Source of the DNA: Oncomelania hupensis
Taxonomy: Eukaryota; Mollusca; Gastropoda; Littorinimorpha; Pomatiopsidae
NCBI GenBank assembly: GCA_036898135.1
Contig: CM072511.1
Coordinates: 27,706,110 to 27,770,109 of the forward strand
Length of the DNA: 64,000 nt
Reading direction: 5' to 3'
This document shows positions 34,321 through 44,759 of this stretch, in pieces. Each line of letters begins with the position of its first letter. The first letter of the stretch is position 1. The translations under genes were made by a program, and so were the position numbers. The notes below the pieces were generated by a model. That model saw only the letters and a list, made by a program, of their open reading frames with translations, was not told the DNA's origin and did no database searches.

Positions 34321-36385
34321 AAAATGTAATTTAGTTATAGTCAGCCAACATGCACACAATGTCTGGAATGCACTCGGATGTAAAAACCTTGGTGACTACC
34401 ACGACATATATTTAAAAGCTGACGTCTGTTTGTTGGCTGATGTGTTTGAAAAATACAGAGAAACGAGTTTACATCATTACTCCCTCGACCCTTCTCATTA
34501 TATTTCTTCACCAGGAATGAGTTGGGATGCTTTCTTAAAACTTAGCGGTTCTAAAATCGATCTCATAACTGACCAGGTAATGATGACAATGATTGAGTCG
34601 GGCATTCGTGGAGGAATAAGCGTGGCAGCTCATAATTATTGCAAAGCCAACAATAAATACCTGAAGCACTATGACCCCTCGCAGAAATCTAATTATATAA
34701 TGTACTTTGACGCCAACAATTTATACGGTTGGGCAATGAGTGAGCTTTTGCCGGTTTCAGATTTCAAATTACTTGTTAATCCAAACCCCGCAAACTTGAC
34801 TTGGTTAAACAGTATTTTAAATCACCCTAAAGATCATACTATAGGGTTTATTGTCGAAGTTGACCTAGAGTATCCCAATGCTTTACACGACCTACATAAT
34901 GATTACCCATTAGCACCAGAAAGATTGCATGGTACAGACCTATCCTATCCTATCCTGTCCCATAACCCGAAGGTCGTAGGGGCACCACAGATGATCGTTT
35001 AACCAGCATACTCCATCTTTCTCTGTCCTCAGCAGCCCTCATGGCTTCGCTCAGTGTCAAACCAGTCCATTCTCGAATGTTGTCCTCCCACCTCTTTTTC
35101 GGTCTCCCCCTTCTTCTACCTCCTTGCACTGTGCCTTGCAGAATGGTCTTTGCAAGGCCTGATGATCTGGTGACGTGGCCATACCATCGGAGTTTCCGTT
35201 TCTTAACCACTGTGAGCAGGTCATCGTGTTGTCCAATGGCTTGTGTGATGGTCTGTCGGACTTCGTCGTTGGTGATGTGTTGGGTATAGGAAATGCACAG
35301 AAGTCTTCTGTAGCACCTCATCTCCATGCTTTGGTACAGACAAGCAACTTAAACTTATTCCCAACCTCTATAATAAATCTAATTACGTCTGCCACTACAG
35401 AAACCTGCAGTTCTACATCAGACACGGCATGAAGTGCACAGCGATTCACAAGCTTTTATTCTTTAAACAAACGAATGTCTTGGCCGGGTACATCAATAAA
35501 AACACACAGCTCAGAAAACAAGCGCAATCTACTTTTGAAAAAGATTTCTTTAAGCTGCTGAATAACAGCTGTTTTGGTAAAACTATGGAGAACCCATACA
35601 AGCGAAAAGACGTCAGGCTAATTACCTCACCCAATCAAGCGATTAAATTAACATCTAAACCTCAATACCTTGGTTACAAAGAGTTTCATGACTCCCTGTA
35701 TGCAGTTACCATGAAAACCACGCAAGTTAATCTAGACAAACCAGTGTTTATGGGGATGACTATTCTCGACCTTTCTAAATTATTAATGTTCGAATTTTAC
35801 TACGATTACTTTAAACCTAAATACCCGGAGGCCAGAGTTTTATACACAGACACAGACTCCCTTATACTTGACATCCCTACTGAAGACATTTATAAAGACT
35901 TAGAATCGGAACTACAACATTACGATACTAGTGACTACCCTGAAACTCACCCTTTGTACAGCAAAGCAAACCAAAAGAAAATCGGTTTGATGAAAGATGA
36001 AATGAACGGGAAACTTATTGAAGAATACGCAGGACTGCGATCTAAGCAGTACAGTATTAAACACGAATCGGGAGAATCTTCAAAAGCGAAAGGCACCCAA
36101 AAAGCTGCAATAAAAAACAGAGATATCAGACACGAAAACTACCTGGAAGCCTTAGATGGAAAAGAAGTTAAACCATACCCTAACACAACTATAAAGTCTA
36201 AAAACCATATAGTGTCCACTGCTGTGACGACCAAAAAAACATTATGCGCTAATGACACAAAGAGAATAAGAGTAACTAAGGAGTTCGCATACGCTCTAGG
36301 CCACTATAAATTACAGGTAGAAACAGCGACTGCGACTGCGACTACGACTACGACTGCGACTACGAGTAAGGAGGAGGGCCCGTAA
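34310..36385 (+). pseudogene. polB: family B DNA polymerase, 5'-truncated and LINE-interrupted
   Basis: Replicative polymerase of the element, of the protein-primed-like family B type. The frame opens after a TGA near 34,309. Visible: the exonuclease III-like DIYLKADVCLLADVFEKYRE, GMSWDAFL and RGGISV motifs, polymerase motif A (DANNLYGWAMS, about 34,710), motif B (KLLNNSCFGKT, about 35,552) and motif C (YTDTDSL, about 35,853). Only about 560 codons remain against roughly 1000 or more usual in Polintons; the N-terminal part with Exo I and II is missing. A LINE fragment with duplicated TGGTACAGAC splits it at 34,940-35,331; reading frame homology resumes right after. The C-terminus ends in a low-complexity alanine-threonine stretch. 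It converges on the next gene with 24 bp between stops. Confidence 0.88.
34940..35331 (-). mobile_element. GGATA-tailed RTE-like LINE fragment inside polB (copy b)
   Basis: A 392 bp 3' fragment on the minus strand. The TATCC array at 34,940-34,956 is its tail. The perfect 10 bp duplication TGGTACAGAC lies at 34,930-34,939 and 35,332-35,341. The remaining coding end (WYGHVTRSSGLAKTILQGT block) still has an open frame at 34,950-35,327. It is a close relative of 20,483-22,150. Confidence 0.92.
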
Positions 36386-36409
36386 GGTTTGAATAAATGT
36401 TAACTGTAT

Positions 36410-37072
36410 TTATTCTGAAGCACTGAGCTTTTTCTTCAAAGCATCTAGCTGCTCTTTCCGTCCCAGTAGTCTCCCTTCCTCTATTAATTTTTTTTTAATT
36501 TCTTCAACATTAACAGGTGCAGACCTAGATTTAGATTGTATGTCGTGCTTTAACTTTTTATATTCTTCAAAATCTCGCTGGATAATTACAAACTCTTGGT
36601 CCTGAATCTGAGTGTCTTCTAGAGCTTTTGAAATTATTAAGTTCATGCTAGTAAGTTTTGCTATCGCCAGGCTAGAAATGAGGTCGTGTTTTTCTAATTT
36701 CTTAGATACTTTAGTATTAATTACACCAAGTAGAACTGACATTACTGAAGATAATCCGGCAGCCACTCCTAATCCAATACTAATTGGTATACCGATTCCA
36801 GTCACCAATAATCCCACGCTGACCGCAGCTTCCGCTGCATTAATAACATTTAGACCAGTAGACACGTAATTTATTGTGCTATAAGCGCCGGAATACCTTC
36901 GTCTGCATCTAGAGTACTTTTGGATATCTGATTCAATTTGAGTCCTAACTTTTCTTATTTCTTCCAGCCTGAACGTTTGAACATTACTTAAGTCTAATGT
37001 TGGAGCACTGGGTTGCATTGGTTGTTCATCCACTACTGCTTCTACTATAGCAGGATACAATTTTGTCGTCAT
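36410..37072 (-). CDS. hydrophobic-core coiled-coil protein, function unknown
   Basis: 220 codons from the ATG at 37,070-37,072 (an upstream in-frame extension has no ATG). It has an N-terminal charged helix, then a long hydrophobic glycine-rich block (VSVGLLVTGIGIPISIGLGV, about residues 80-120) that could be one or two membrane segments, then a charged helical tail rich in lysine and glutamate. This pattern suggests a membrane-associated or virion-internal protein. It sits next to a 290-codon gene in the same direction with a short T-rich gap of about 33 bp. I recall similar uncharacterised proteins in invertebrate genomes but cannot verify this. No enzyme motif is visible. Confidence 0.7.
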   Translation of the reverse strand: MTTKLYPAIVEAVVDEQPMQPSAPTLDLSNVQTFRLEEIRKVRTQIESDIQKYSRCRRRYSGAYSTINYVSTGLNVINAAEAAVSVGLLVTGIGIPISIGLGVAAGLSSVMSVLLGVINTKVSKKLEKHDLISSLAIAKLTSMNLIISKALEDTQIQDQEFVIIQRDFEEYKKLKHDIQSKSRSAPVNVEEIKKKLIEEGRLLGRKEQLDALKKKLSASE

Positions 37073-37105
37073 ATTTTTAGTGTGAAAAAAAAGGGTTAAC
37101 AATAA

Positions 37106-37978
37106 TTAACTTGATTTTAGTTTATTAGCAAAATATTCTATTTGACTATCAGAAAATATCTGATCGCTGAAATAAAATGCTAACAGATCTACGTTGTCTA
37201 GGCTAATTTGCGCTATTCTGTCAATAGGATTTGGAACAGGGACAAAAGTTATCTTGGGTGATGAAGTAAATACGGAAAACTGATTTTCATTTTCTCTTTT
37301 TTTCATAAATACTGTAACTCGTCTGGGATCCTCATCTAAATCAACCCAACTTAGAGACACTTGCGGAATTACATTAAAATTTCTCTGCGTAGGCCTGTGA
37401 GCAATTATGTCCAGTACTATCATAGCTGCACTACCTAGCTGTAAAGGAGGCTGCAGAACAAGTCTGACATTTTTCCCTGCGGTTTCACGCTTATGTAAAA
37501 CATAGTTGCTTTTTTTGTAGGCTTTGACTTCTATGGTTTCCCGATTGTTTTCATCCGGCACTAGACTAACTAACATAGGCCCGGCGTTAATAATTTTTTT
37601 TAATTTATTGTCTGGTCCCATAAAAGTGTAAGGGCTTTCGCACTTGAATTTAATAAGCCAATCTAATTCTGTGTCTACAGGTGTTAAAGACCAGATATTT
37701 TCTCGTTTAGTAATAGCATACTTAAAATCGGGATCTACTTTACCGGCATTAAAATCCTTTAGCTGATCAATAGATGGTTTTTCTGGCAATACTGACGGCG
37801 GCACTGACGGCACTTCAGGCACTGCCGGCACTAGCGCTCGTTTATAATATCCATTTTGTGTAAATTCGAAACCGTAAATAGACCCAACAATAGCATTCGC
37901 ATCAAAGTCAATTGTGTCTGCTAAGTCTTTCAGTTCAATGGTAGGACAGGTTACTGGAATTTGAGGGCCGATTGACAT
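37106..37978 (-). CDS. hypothetical structural protein of the element
   Basis: 290 intact codons with ATG at 37,976-37,978. No membrane segment. Contains a proline-valine-rich linker (PAVPEVPSVPPSVLPEKPS, about residues 52-70) and otherwise looks like a beta-rich globular protein (LIKFKCESPYTFMG; VRLVLQPPLQLGSAAMIVLD). Its place beside capsid genes suggests a minor capsid, fibre or spike-type protein, but this is inference only. It is the second of three or four minus-strand genes in a row (38,698 down to 36,410). Confidence 0.65.
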   Translation of the reverse strand: MSIGPQIPVTCPTIELKDLADTIDFDANAIVGSIYGFEFTQNGYYKRALVPAVPEVPSVPPSVLPEKPSIDQLKDFNAGKVDPDFKYAITKRENIWSLTPVDTELDWLIKFKCESPYTFMGPDNKLKKIINAGPMLVSLVPDENNRETIEVKAYKKSNYVLHKRETAGKNVRLVLQPPLQLGSAAMIVLDIIAHRPTQRNFNVIPQVSLSWVDLDEDPRRVTVFMKKRENENQFSVFTSSPKITFVPVPNPIDRIAQISLDNVDLLAFYFSDQIFSDSQIEYFANKLKSS

Positions 37979-37997
37979 TGTATTTTAAAATTAAACT

Positions 37998-38698
37998 TTA
38001 TTTTATCTCAAGAATAATTGTAAGATCTTCAAAGTCTACAATTTCGTTGTTTTGGTTAGTTATTTTGAAGCAGAAACTAGTATGATAGTCCTGACTTAAG
38101 TGGCGTTTTTGAGGCAGAAATTTCAATGAAACTGGATCGCAGTAAGATTCTCTCTGAGTTGAGATTATCCTTAGCAATGTACTAGGAGTTCCGTTTACTA
38201 AGTTTTCCGATGTCTTCAGTTGATGAAGGTACACAAACAATCTATTATTAATTAACAAATTCATAGGGTTTGATCCAATAAATCTTATAGAACTGCCGAC
38301 AGTGCTGGAGCTGTCAGATAAAGATAATTCATTGCCACGGAAACCTAATATTTCTGCCAGCTTTGGCGCAAGTGTAACGCTGGTAATGTCTTTATGCAGG
38401 GTTTTATGGAAAGTTAAAGTTACTATCAAGTTTGCAGGGTTCATTTTTGCTTCAATCGAATGAGGTTTAAACAATTCTTCAGTAAGTCTGCAGAAGTCAT
38501 AATAGCCGGCATGAATAAAGTGCCTTTTTTTTTATTAATCATTATCCAGTTGTTGTTTAGATCATGACTAATATTTAACCATTTAACCGTGTAGAATATT
38601 TCGTGAAGGATTACGTTAAGGTCCCTGTTTTTGTTGTCAATAGGATGCTGAAGTTCAATGGGCACACCTGATTTTACGAATTCGAAAGTTACAAACAT
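37998..38698 (-). pseudogene. penton-like minor capsid candidate, split by one frame change
   Basis: Two frames, 38,441-38,698 (85 codons, ATG) and 37,998-38,444 (149 codons, ATG), meet at an ATGA overlap. The second frame is also open upstream to 38,474. Read in order they look like a single protein of about 230 residues: an N-terminal half ending GTLFMPAIMTSADLLKNCLN and a C-terminal half with LAPKLAEILGF. The LAEILGF-type word and position by the capsid genes recall penton or minor capsid proteins of Polinton-type elements; this is a moderate-confidence guess. Alternatives are two real overlapping genes or an assembly indel. It is transcribed divergently from 38,720 with only 21 bp between start codons. 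Confidence 0.55.
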
Positions 38699-38719
38699 AT
38701 TTTTTTTAATATAATAAAA

Positions 38720-39959
38720 ATGTACGCGCCTTATAAATATAACAAAGCTGCAAAGTATACTACAGGGCCTTATTATTACGAAAAAGCAGTCGACCTAACC
38801 AAGCTGACAATAGCTGTGGCAGCCAACGTCCATTTCGAAACTATCCCCCATAATATTTTTGATCATTACCTCAACCCAGACATTACGAGCGACTTTTTAG
38901 CTAACCAATGGCTAAACAATGGGGGTATGCAGTTCTTTCAGAATCAAATTAATTTTGCCGTGTCATGCGCTACAACTGGTTGCGGAGTTTCTTACGTTCA
39001 TCACCTTAATCACCCAGATCCCATGTTGAAGTCTATTTATCTGTTCCATTTGTATTATCAAGTGAGGCGGGTGTTGTCTGAACTTCAGGCTCCGTTACCT
39101 ACAGACAAAAACTTTAATCCCTTTAACAACGGCTGACAAGAAAGCGTATCAAAGGTTGTGCAATGAATTCGGAATTGATACTAAAACAGACTTCAGACAA
39201 AAACTAGACCTCAATCACGGAATGGGAACTTTATTTAGATACGCTGTAGGTAATTTATACACGGGGCCTTACGTACCTGGATTTACATCATTTAACCACA
39301 ACAGCCAGGTTCCTTTACTGTATATCAGACAAAAACAAAGTACAGCATACAGCACTTTTATATTAGACACATCAAACGGATTTACTCAAAGTGGGGTGGA
39401 AAGGCTGAATGAATCTATTCGTACGTATGCGTGGTGCATTCTGGGGTCTCAAGCACAAACACGAAGTAATATCATTGGGGAAGGAACTAGCTTCGATGCA
39501 CAAAAGCAGTTTCTAGCCAACATTGAAGATTCTATTAATTCGGCAGTAGATTTGCCCGCAAGTATTAAAAGATATCAGGACACTTTAAAGTATGCTAGAT
39601 CGAAAGTAGATTACGTAATAGGTTTAGGACTGTATATGTTGCCTTCAGACCTTCAGCTTAGGATAGGAACTATATCAAACTACAACAACAATATAGTGAT
39701 TGCCGACCCTCAGTTTCATATAGGCTACAATCCTACAATAAATACATTGAATAAGTTGAATACAGTGAATACAGCAAATACGGTATTTACTGCTAGGCCT
39801 AATAATGAACCTTTAAGTTCGCCACCACTTCCGAGCCTACCAAGCCTACCAAGCTTGCCGGAACTGCAAATGGCGGTAATTGATCATGGGGTTTCACGTC
39901 TAGTGCTTACAGGGGGTTTATTGTTTGCTGGGTTAATTGGGATTTACTATTTTAAGTAA
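38720..39959 (+). pseudogene. conserved virion-type protein with C-terminal anchor, one frameshift
   Basis: Frame 1 (38,720-39,136, ATG) and frame 2 (open to 39,959) form one apparent protein of about 410 residues; frame 2 has no ATG near its start and continues the sequence in a coherent way, so a single indel near 39,115-39,135 is the simplest reading. Features: FLANQWLNNGGMQFFQNQIN and CATTGCGVSYVHHL in the first half, GVERLNESIRTYAWCILG in the second, then a threonine-asparagine-rich and proline-leucine repeat tail (three PSLPSL-type units) and a last-residue membrane anchor (LVLTGGLLFAGLIGIYYF). Its 3' end overlaps the convergent 429-codon gene by 27 bp. Function unknown. Confidence 0.65.
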
Positions 39960-41222
39960 CCAGAGTAATATTATTATAAACAAAGACCACAGATGCTCAG
40001 ACGCCCAAACCACAACTTTAGAAGCAGTATTAAATATCCATGAAAATACAGAACCTAATATTCCTGGAAGTGCGTCTACAAGTTTGTCACCTAGGCGTTT
40101 CAATAAGTTAGCTATGCTTTGTAACGTCTTTTTAATCCAGTCTTTAACCGGACTACCGCCAGGTCCACCAGATCCGCCAGGTCCACCGCCACCAATGCCT
40201 ACGGTTCTAGTCAATGCTAAGACTAGTGTGCTTATTGTCATCCCAACAGCTGTAAGAATGATAAATATTGTAACACCTTGCTCTCTGAACAGTGTTTGAA
40301 TTCTTTCTGCAAGTGTAGTGTCTTCGTGTAAAATTTTATGCACCGTTTCTTTTATTCTGGCGAAATTAGTTATTAATTTTTCTCTGTTTATGGATAAGGC
40401 TTCTAGCCTTGCCGCGCGTTCTGTGTAAAGGTCTGCGAGCCTTTTTTGAATCAACTGTTTTACCTCAATGCTTAAGTTCGCGTCATCAGCTTCTGCTAGT
40501 TTATTTTTTTGTTTTTCTATATGTTTGTCGAGCTCACCGAGCTTGGCCAAATTCATCATTGTCTCCCCTCTCACAGATTGTAAAGCTTTATCTAAGCCTT
40601 GAAGTTCACGCAGTGGCAATAATGGCGTGTCATTGATAGTTTCCATAACCTGATCAATATTGGTGTCCTCATTTGTTTGTAAGGTTGTTAACTCTTTATT
40701 TACTTCTAATGCAGAACTAGTTAAGTCAGTTAAGTCTTGTAGTTCTATTTCTGAACTTAACGATGCATCTATTCGTTGAAGTGAAGCTACTGCTTGGCGA
40801 TGCAACGCTGGCACTCTATTATCGGAAAGCCCTAATGATCGTATTACAGTCACTGGGAGTTTAGTTTTCAAAGTAGACCACGCATAAAATTTGTCAGGAT
40901 TCTTTAACATAGTTAACTGTACTCTCACTTTTTTACCGGATACACTAGTGTTTATAAACAAGTGATTATTTTTGTCTAGTTCGAAGTCGCTGGGACTAAC
41001 ATAATCAGGTAACTCGCGCCCGATGTAATTGTAAAATTTATTGATTTTTCTGGCTTTTTGGGTTTCAGTTACTTGACGTAATTCTTCTCCTATACTTAGC
41101 CTTGTTTGGCTCATGTCGTCTCCTACCATAGAAAGAAGTCTGCTGGTTGTGTCAACGTTGAGGTCTTCATTAGGCTCATTTGGTTTAAACACTTCATCAA
41201 GAGCTTCACCACCTGTTGCCAT
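39933..41222 (-). CDS. large membrane protein with coiled coil, function unknown
   Basis: 429 intact codons, ATG at 41,220-41,222. It has a globular N-terminal half, a long coiled-coil region (about residues 185-310), a first membrane segment (VTIFIILTAVGMTISTLVL, about 328-346), a glycine-proline linker (GIGGGGPGGSGGPGGSP), an amphipathic segment, and a last hydrophobic anchor (LWSLFIIILLWLLKIV). This architecture fits a virion membrane or penetration protein, but I cannot assign a family. It is divergent from the capsid gene with 35 bp of AT-rich spacer. Confidence 0.75.
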   Translation of the reverse strand: MATGGEALDEVFKPNEPNEDLNVDTTSRLLSMVGDDMSQTRLSIGEELRQVTETQKARKINKFYNYIGRELPDYVSPSDFELDKNNHLFINTSVSGKKVRVQLTMLKNPDKFYAWSTLKTKLPVTVIRSLGLSDNRVPALHRQAVASLQRIDASLSSEIELQDLTDLTSSALEVNKELTTLQTNEDTNIDQVMETINDTPLLPLRELQGLDKALQSVRGETMMNLAKLGELDKHIEKQKNKLAEADDANLSIEVKQLIQKRLADLYTERAARLEALSINREKLITNFARIKETVHKILHEDTTLAERIQTLFREQGVTIFIILTAVGMTISTLVLALTRTVGIGGGGPGGSGGPGGSPVKDWIKKTLQSIANLLKRLGDKLVDALPGILGSVFSWIFNTASKVVVWASEHLWSLFIIILLWLLKIVNPN

Positions 41223-41257
41223 TTTTAAATATAATTTTTTTTTATCGCATTAAAAAA

Positions 41258-42533
41258 ATGCAAAGCTACGGAAACTTGTTAGACCCTACACGTCGATTGA
41301 GGACACCTTTAGGCATCAAAGGTGAGAAAAGCACAATAATTATTACAAACAATCCAAGCAGCATAGAGCCTAATCAGCTACTAACCATAAGATTTCCAAA
41401 TTTAGGTCCTGATGATGTAATAGTTCTGGGCAGTCCTAAATTGGGATTTAAAATTAGTCTGAATTCTGACGACGATCCTAACAGAACCGTAGTCAACAAT
41501 CTAGGTAGAGCTATAATTAAAAGAATGGTTATTAAACTTGATGGGCGAGAAATCCAAAGTATCGATGACGCCGGTGTTTTGTTTTGTTACACAGATCTGT
41601 GGCTGAGTAAATATGAAAGGGAAGATTTAGTTGGAGGGGATTCAAGCCGCCAATGTGGCAAAACTTCGAATCAAAGCTGGCGATGCTGTCGTTTCTAACA
41701 AAGGTGAAAATGCATTAGCTGCTGTATACAAAAACAGGTTTTATTTTCCACTTGATTTTGAACTGCTACACAGTCATCTGCCATTTCATCAAGGTTCATT
41801 TAACGACAGGCTTTCTTACGAAATTATTTTCAATGATTATTCTCAAGTAGTAATTAGCTCTGACAATGATGCTAGGTATACAATTACAGACATCACGCTT
41901 GAATATGAAGTGGTCACTCACGCTGAACTCAGTAGGATGATCAGGGGCCAATATGACAAACTAGCAATTTATTATGATAGGATCGTTCGCTACAGACAAT
42001 TTAATAAAGATTTATTAGATGCACTCTGGACCATCAACATAAATTCACCTGCTCGAAGTTTTAAAGGTGTACTGTTGTTGTTTGTGAAAGAATCTAATTA
42101 CAATCGTGACAGTGAAAATTTTATCAACCCTAATATTTCAAAAGCGTCTGTTGTGATTGAAGGTAAACCTAATCAATTATTCGCTAATGGAATGATGGGA
42201 TTTCAACAGTTTGATGAGATTAGGAAAATCTTGGGTGGAGGTAGATTACGGACTGACACTGTGGATTTGATTTCTAAAGATCTTCATTTGCATGACACAA
42301 GACTGCAAGATTATCTGGTGAATAAGTTTGCGTTGTGGTTAGACTTTCGAACCATACCCACCAATGAACTTCATGGATCTGGAAGAAGAATTGAAAACGG
42401 AACAGATGGTATAACAATTGAATTGCATAGGGAAGCAAGTGCTAGGTCAGAATCAGTTACAGTATACATGTATATTATTATGGATGCTCAGCTAAACATT
42501 GAAAATGGAAGATTAAAAGATTTAGTATATTAA
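41258..42533 (+). pseudogene. probable double-jelly-roll major capsid protein, one frameshift
   Basis: ATG at 41,258-41,260 (MQSYGN). A first frame runs to about 41,640 and a second, open from 41,631, runs to 42,533. They join near a G-rich run (GGAGGGG at about 41,633) into a single protein of about 425 residues. The wording RFYFPLDFELLHSHLPF and DRLSYEIIFNDYSQV, and the position directly before the packaging ATPase, fit major capsid proteins of Polinton/adintovirus-type elements. A structure prediction should show two beta-barrels. It is followed by the ATPase after only 2 bases. The frameshift may be mutation or a homopolymer error in assembly. Confidence 0.75.
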
Positions 42534-42535
42534 AA

Positions 42536-43147
42536 ATGACCTCTTTGTTACCTCGTGATCCTCATTGTGGAATGATCGTTGGCATGACGTCATGCGGAAA
42601 GACTGTCTTTGTTCTGGATTTGTTAGAAAAATATTACGCAGGACACTTTGATTATATAGTAATTTTTTGCCCAACTATTCAATATAATAAAACCTACTTA
42701 GATCGTAAGTATGTCTGGACAGATGAAAATATCTTTGTTGTAAATACCAATGGCAAGCTCAATGAGTATTTAACATATTTTTATAACCTGTTTGAGAATG
42801 AGGGTAATACGTTATTCTTAATCGATGATTGCAGTGCAGAAAAAGATATTGTATTAAAACGGAACATATTGAGCAAGCTGGCTTTCAGTGGACGCCATGT
42901 GAAAATTAGTGTCTGGTTAATCACGCAGAAATTTAATTCGATATTAAAGGATTTTAGAGAACAAGTAAAATTCGTTTGCCTGTTTTATTGCAAAGATCGA
43001 GACAGCTTTGATAACTGTTTAAAAGAAAATGACGTAATTGAATCAAAAGAGGAAAGAACTAAATTAAAAGAACAGCTAAAAAAAGGCAAGCACTTAAAAT
43101 TATTATTAAAAACTGACCAACCAACTGGCTATACAATACTTATGTAA
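42536..43147 (+). CDS. virion packaging ATPase (A32/FtsK-HerA type)
   Basis: 203 intact codons. Walker A is GMTSCGKT (about residues 16-23) and Walker B is LFLIDDC (about 97-103), spaced as in A32-like genome packaging ATPases. A later ITQKFNSI stretch fits the sensor region. It would hydrolyse ATP to load DNA into preformed capsids. It starts two bases after the capsid gene stop, indicating co-transcription. It ends in the first copy of a 79 bp tandem repeat, so its last codons and stop are part of the repeat unit. This is one of the best preserved genes of the element. Confidence 0.88.
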   Translation: MTSLLPRDPHCGMIVGMTSCGKTVFVLDLLEKYYAGHFDYIVIFCPTIQYNKTYLDRKYVWTDENIFVVNTNGKLNEYLTYFYNLFENEGNTLFLIDDCSAEKDIVLKRNILSKLAFSGRHVKISVWLITQKFNSILKDFREQVKFVCLFYCKDRDSFDNCLKENDVIESKEERTKLKEQLKKGKHLKLLLKTDQPTGYTILM

Positions 43148-43320
43148 GTAAGTAAGTTCTTTTATAATTTAATTATTGTAAGTTATAAGTTTTTTTTTAA
43201 AGTCGACTTAATTAAGTTAGATGTAAGTAAGTAAGTTCTTTTATAATTTAATTATTGTAAGTTATAAGTTTTTTTAAAAGTCGACTTAATTAAGTTAGAT
43301 GTAAGTCACTAAGTCAAAAA
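43142..43320. repeat. 79 bp tandem repeat with 12 bp palindrome
   Basis: Two units (43,142-43,220 and 43,221-43,298) and a partial third, starting ATGTAAGTAAGTAAG, each containing the perfect palindrome ACTTAATTAAGT (43,206-43,217 and 43,284-43,295). It lies exactly between two convergent genes. It may act as a bidirectional terminator, an origin-like site, or simply be slippage. Confidence 0.85.
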
Positions 43321-43365
43321 AAAAAAGGTTGAAGGTAAGTAATAGTGGTGATGATTATAGTTCAT

Positions 43366-44330
43366 TTATCTTAATGGCTCTGTGTCTGGTGGAACAATCT
43401 GAAGTTCTTCTTTTACAAAGTTTCTTTGTGGTGTTCTACGATCGCTTCTCGGTCTTAAATAATATACGGGCGGATCAGTAGATAATGCTCTGTCAACTTC
43501 ATAAACGCTTAATGACCAAATTGGGTCTGTAGCTCGTCTTCTTGTGTCATTAGCAACTTCTCCAGGCTGATAAAGGTATCTAACAGTTTTGTTCATCAAA
43601 GTTAGATCCGGCTGACCAGGCTTTGAAACGGTAAAACAATCTGTTTCTTTTTAATAGCCTCAACTGGTTTTAATCCTGTAACTCTGGCTGGTTCTGAATT
43701 CATTTCCCTTAAAACTCGAGGCAGCCTAACAACCCATTCTGTATTAGTGGTTTCAGTAAAGAGTTCCTTTGAATACTGATAAGTGAATAATCTTTCTGCC
43801 AGTTGCCGATTAAAGTTTTCTACAATACCCTGTGATCTGTGCAATCCAACAACTCCTCTTCTAACAGTTACATTATGTTTTAACAAAAGCTGGTTAACAG
43901 CTCCTTTGAATTCAGACCCTTCATCGCATTGAATAAGTCTAGGGAACCTTAGAGGCCCTCTTGAATAAATCGCATTTAAGGCTTGAGCGACCTCAGCAGA
44001 ATTTTTAGTCCTAAGAGCATGAGCGTCCTTAAACCGGGTAGCTATATCAATAACAGTAAGGGCATACCTGTATTTCTTTCTATATATTTTGTCATGGGGA
44101 AGATATAACAAATCTATTTGATGCGTGTCATTTGGTCTGGAGTTTTCAAATTTTGGTCTTATTATTTTCTTCGGGGGTGGAAGATAGATTTGCCATACAG
44201 CTTGCTTCGATAACCATTGTTTAACTACGTTTTCTGACAAGCCAGTCTTTTCTACTAGTTTATTAACTGCCGTCATCCCTTTCCAATATCCGGATTGAGA
44301 ATAATATAATCTAGACAAACGTGAAGTCAT
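43366..44330 (-). pseudogene. retroviral-type DDE integrase, C-terminus frameshifted
   Basis: ATG at 44,328-44,330. The first frame (43,602-44,330, 242 codons) has an N-terminal helical DNA-binding region and a full DDE core: HQIDLLYL, IQCDEGSEF and IVENFNR, with 34 residues between the second D and the E. The next frame (to 43,366) continues with RYLYQPGEV and TDPIWSLSVYEV, which reads like the basic C-terminal domain of the same protein. A one-base shift near 43,610 is the likely break. The enzyme inserts the element's DNA ends into the host genome. Core catalytic residues are intact here. Confidence 0.85.
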
Positions 44331-44333
44331 ATT

Positions 44334-44759
44334 TTATTTAGATTTATATTTTTGTTTAACGAGGTAATAAACTACTGTTATTCCAAACACAATTAAAATT
44401 AATTCTCCGGTCTCTGACATTGTAGGTGCAATGTTAGGTGTGTAGTAATCGGATAACACTGGCTGCTTTAATGAAGGTAGTGTCGTGCCAGTTAATAAAT
44501 AATATTGGTGCAAAGCTTCATCAACGTCTTCGAATGTTTTATCAGCATGGCCTTCTTCTTTCAATCTTTTATTAACAAAATCAAGCTGCATTAGTCTGTT
44601 TTTCTCGTATTCAGCCTGATCTTGTTGTAATTTTTCCATTGCTAAGTTATGCCGTTTTGATTCTTCTTTACTGTCCAGTTTTGAAAACAAATAATTTGAT
44701 CCTGAAAAGGCTAAGGCGTTGACAGCAGCAGAACCAAGCACCATTGCAGCACCGGCCAT
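44334..44759 (-). CDS. small membrane protein, function unknown
   Basis: 141 intact codons, ATG at 44,757-44,759. An N-terminal hydrophobic stretch (AAMVLGSAAVNALAFSG), a charged helical middle (SKEESKRHNLAMEKLQQDQ), and a C-terminal membrane anchor (LILIVFGITVVYYLV). It is read just before the integrase gene with 3 bases between, so both are probably on one transcript. It may be a minor virion protein. Confidence 0.7.
   Translation of the reverse strand: MAGAAMVLGSAAVNALAFSGSNYLFSKLDSKEESKRHNLAMEKLQQDQAEYEKNRLMQLDFVNKRLKEEGHADKTFEDVDEALHQYYLLTGTTLPSLKQPVLSDYYTPNIAPTMSETGELILIVFGITVVYYLVKQKYKSK

Noticed and set aside
41600..41660. Programmed frameshift in the capsid gene
   Set aside because: Only one copy is available and other genes of the element show similar single indels, so mutation or assembly error is simpler.
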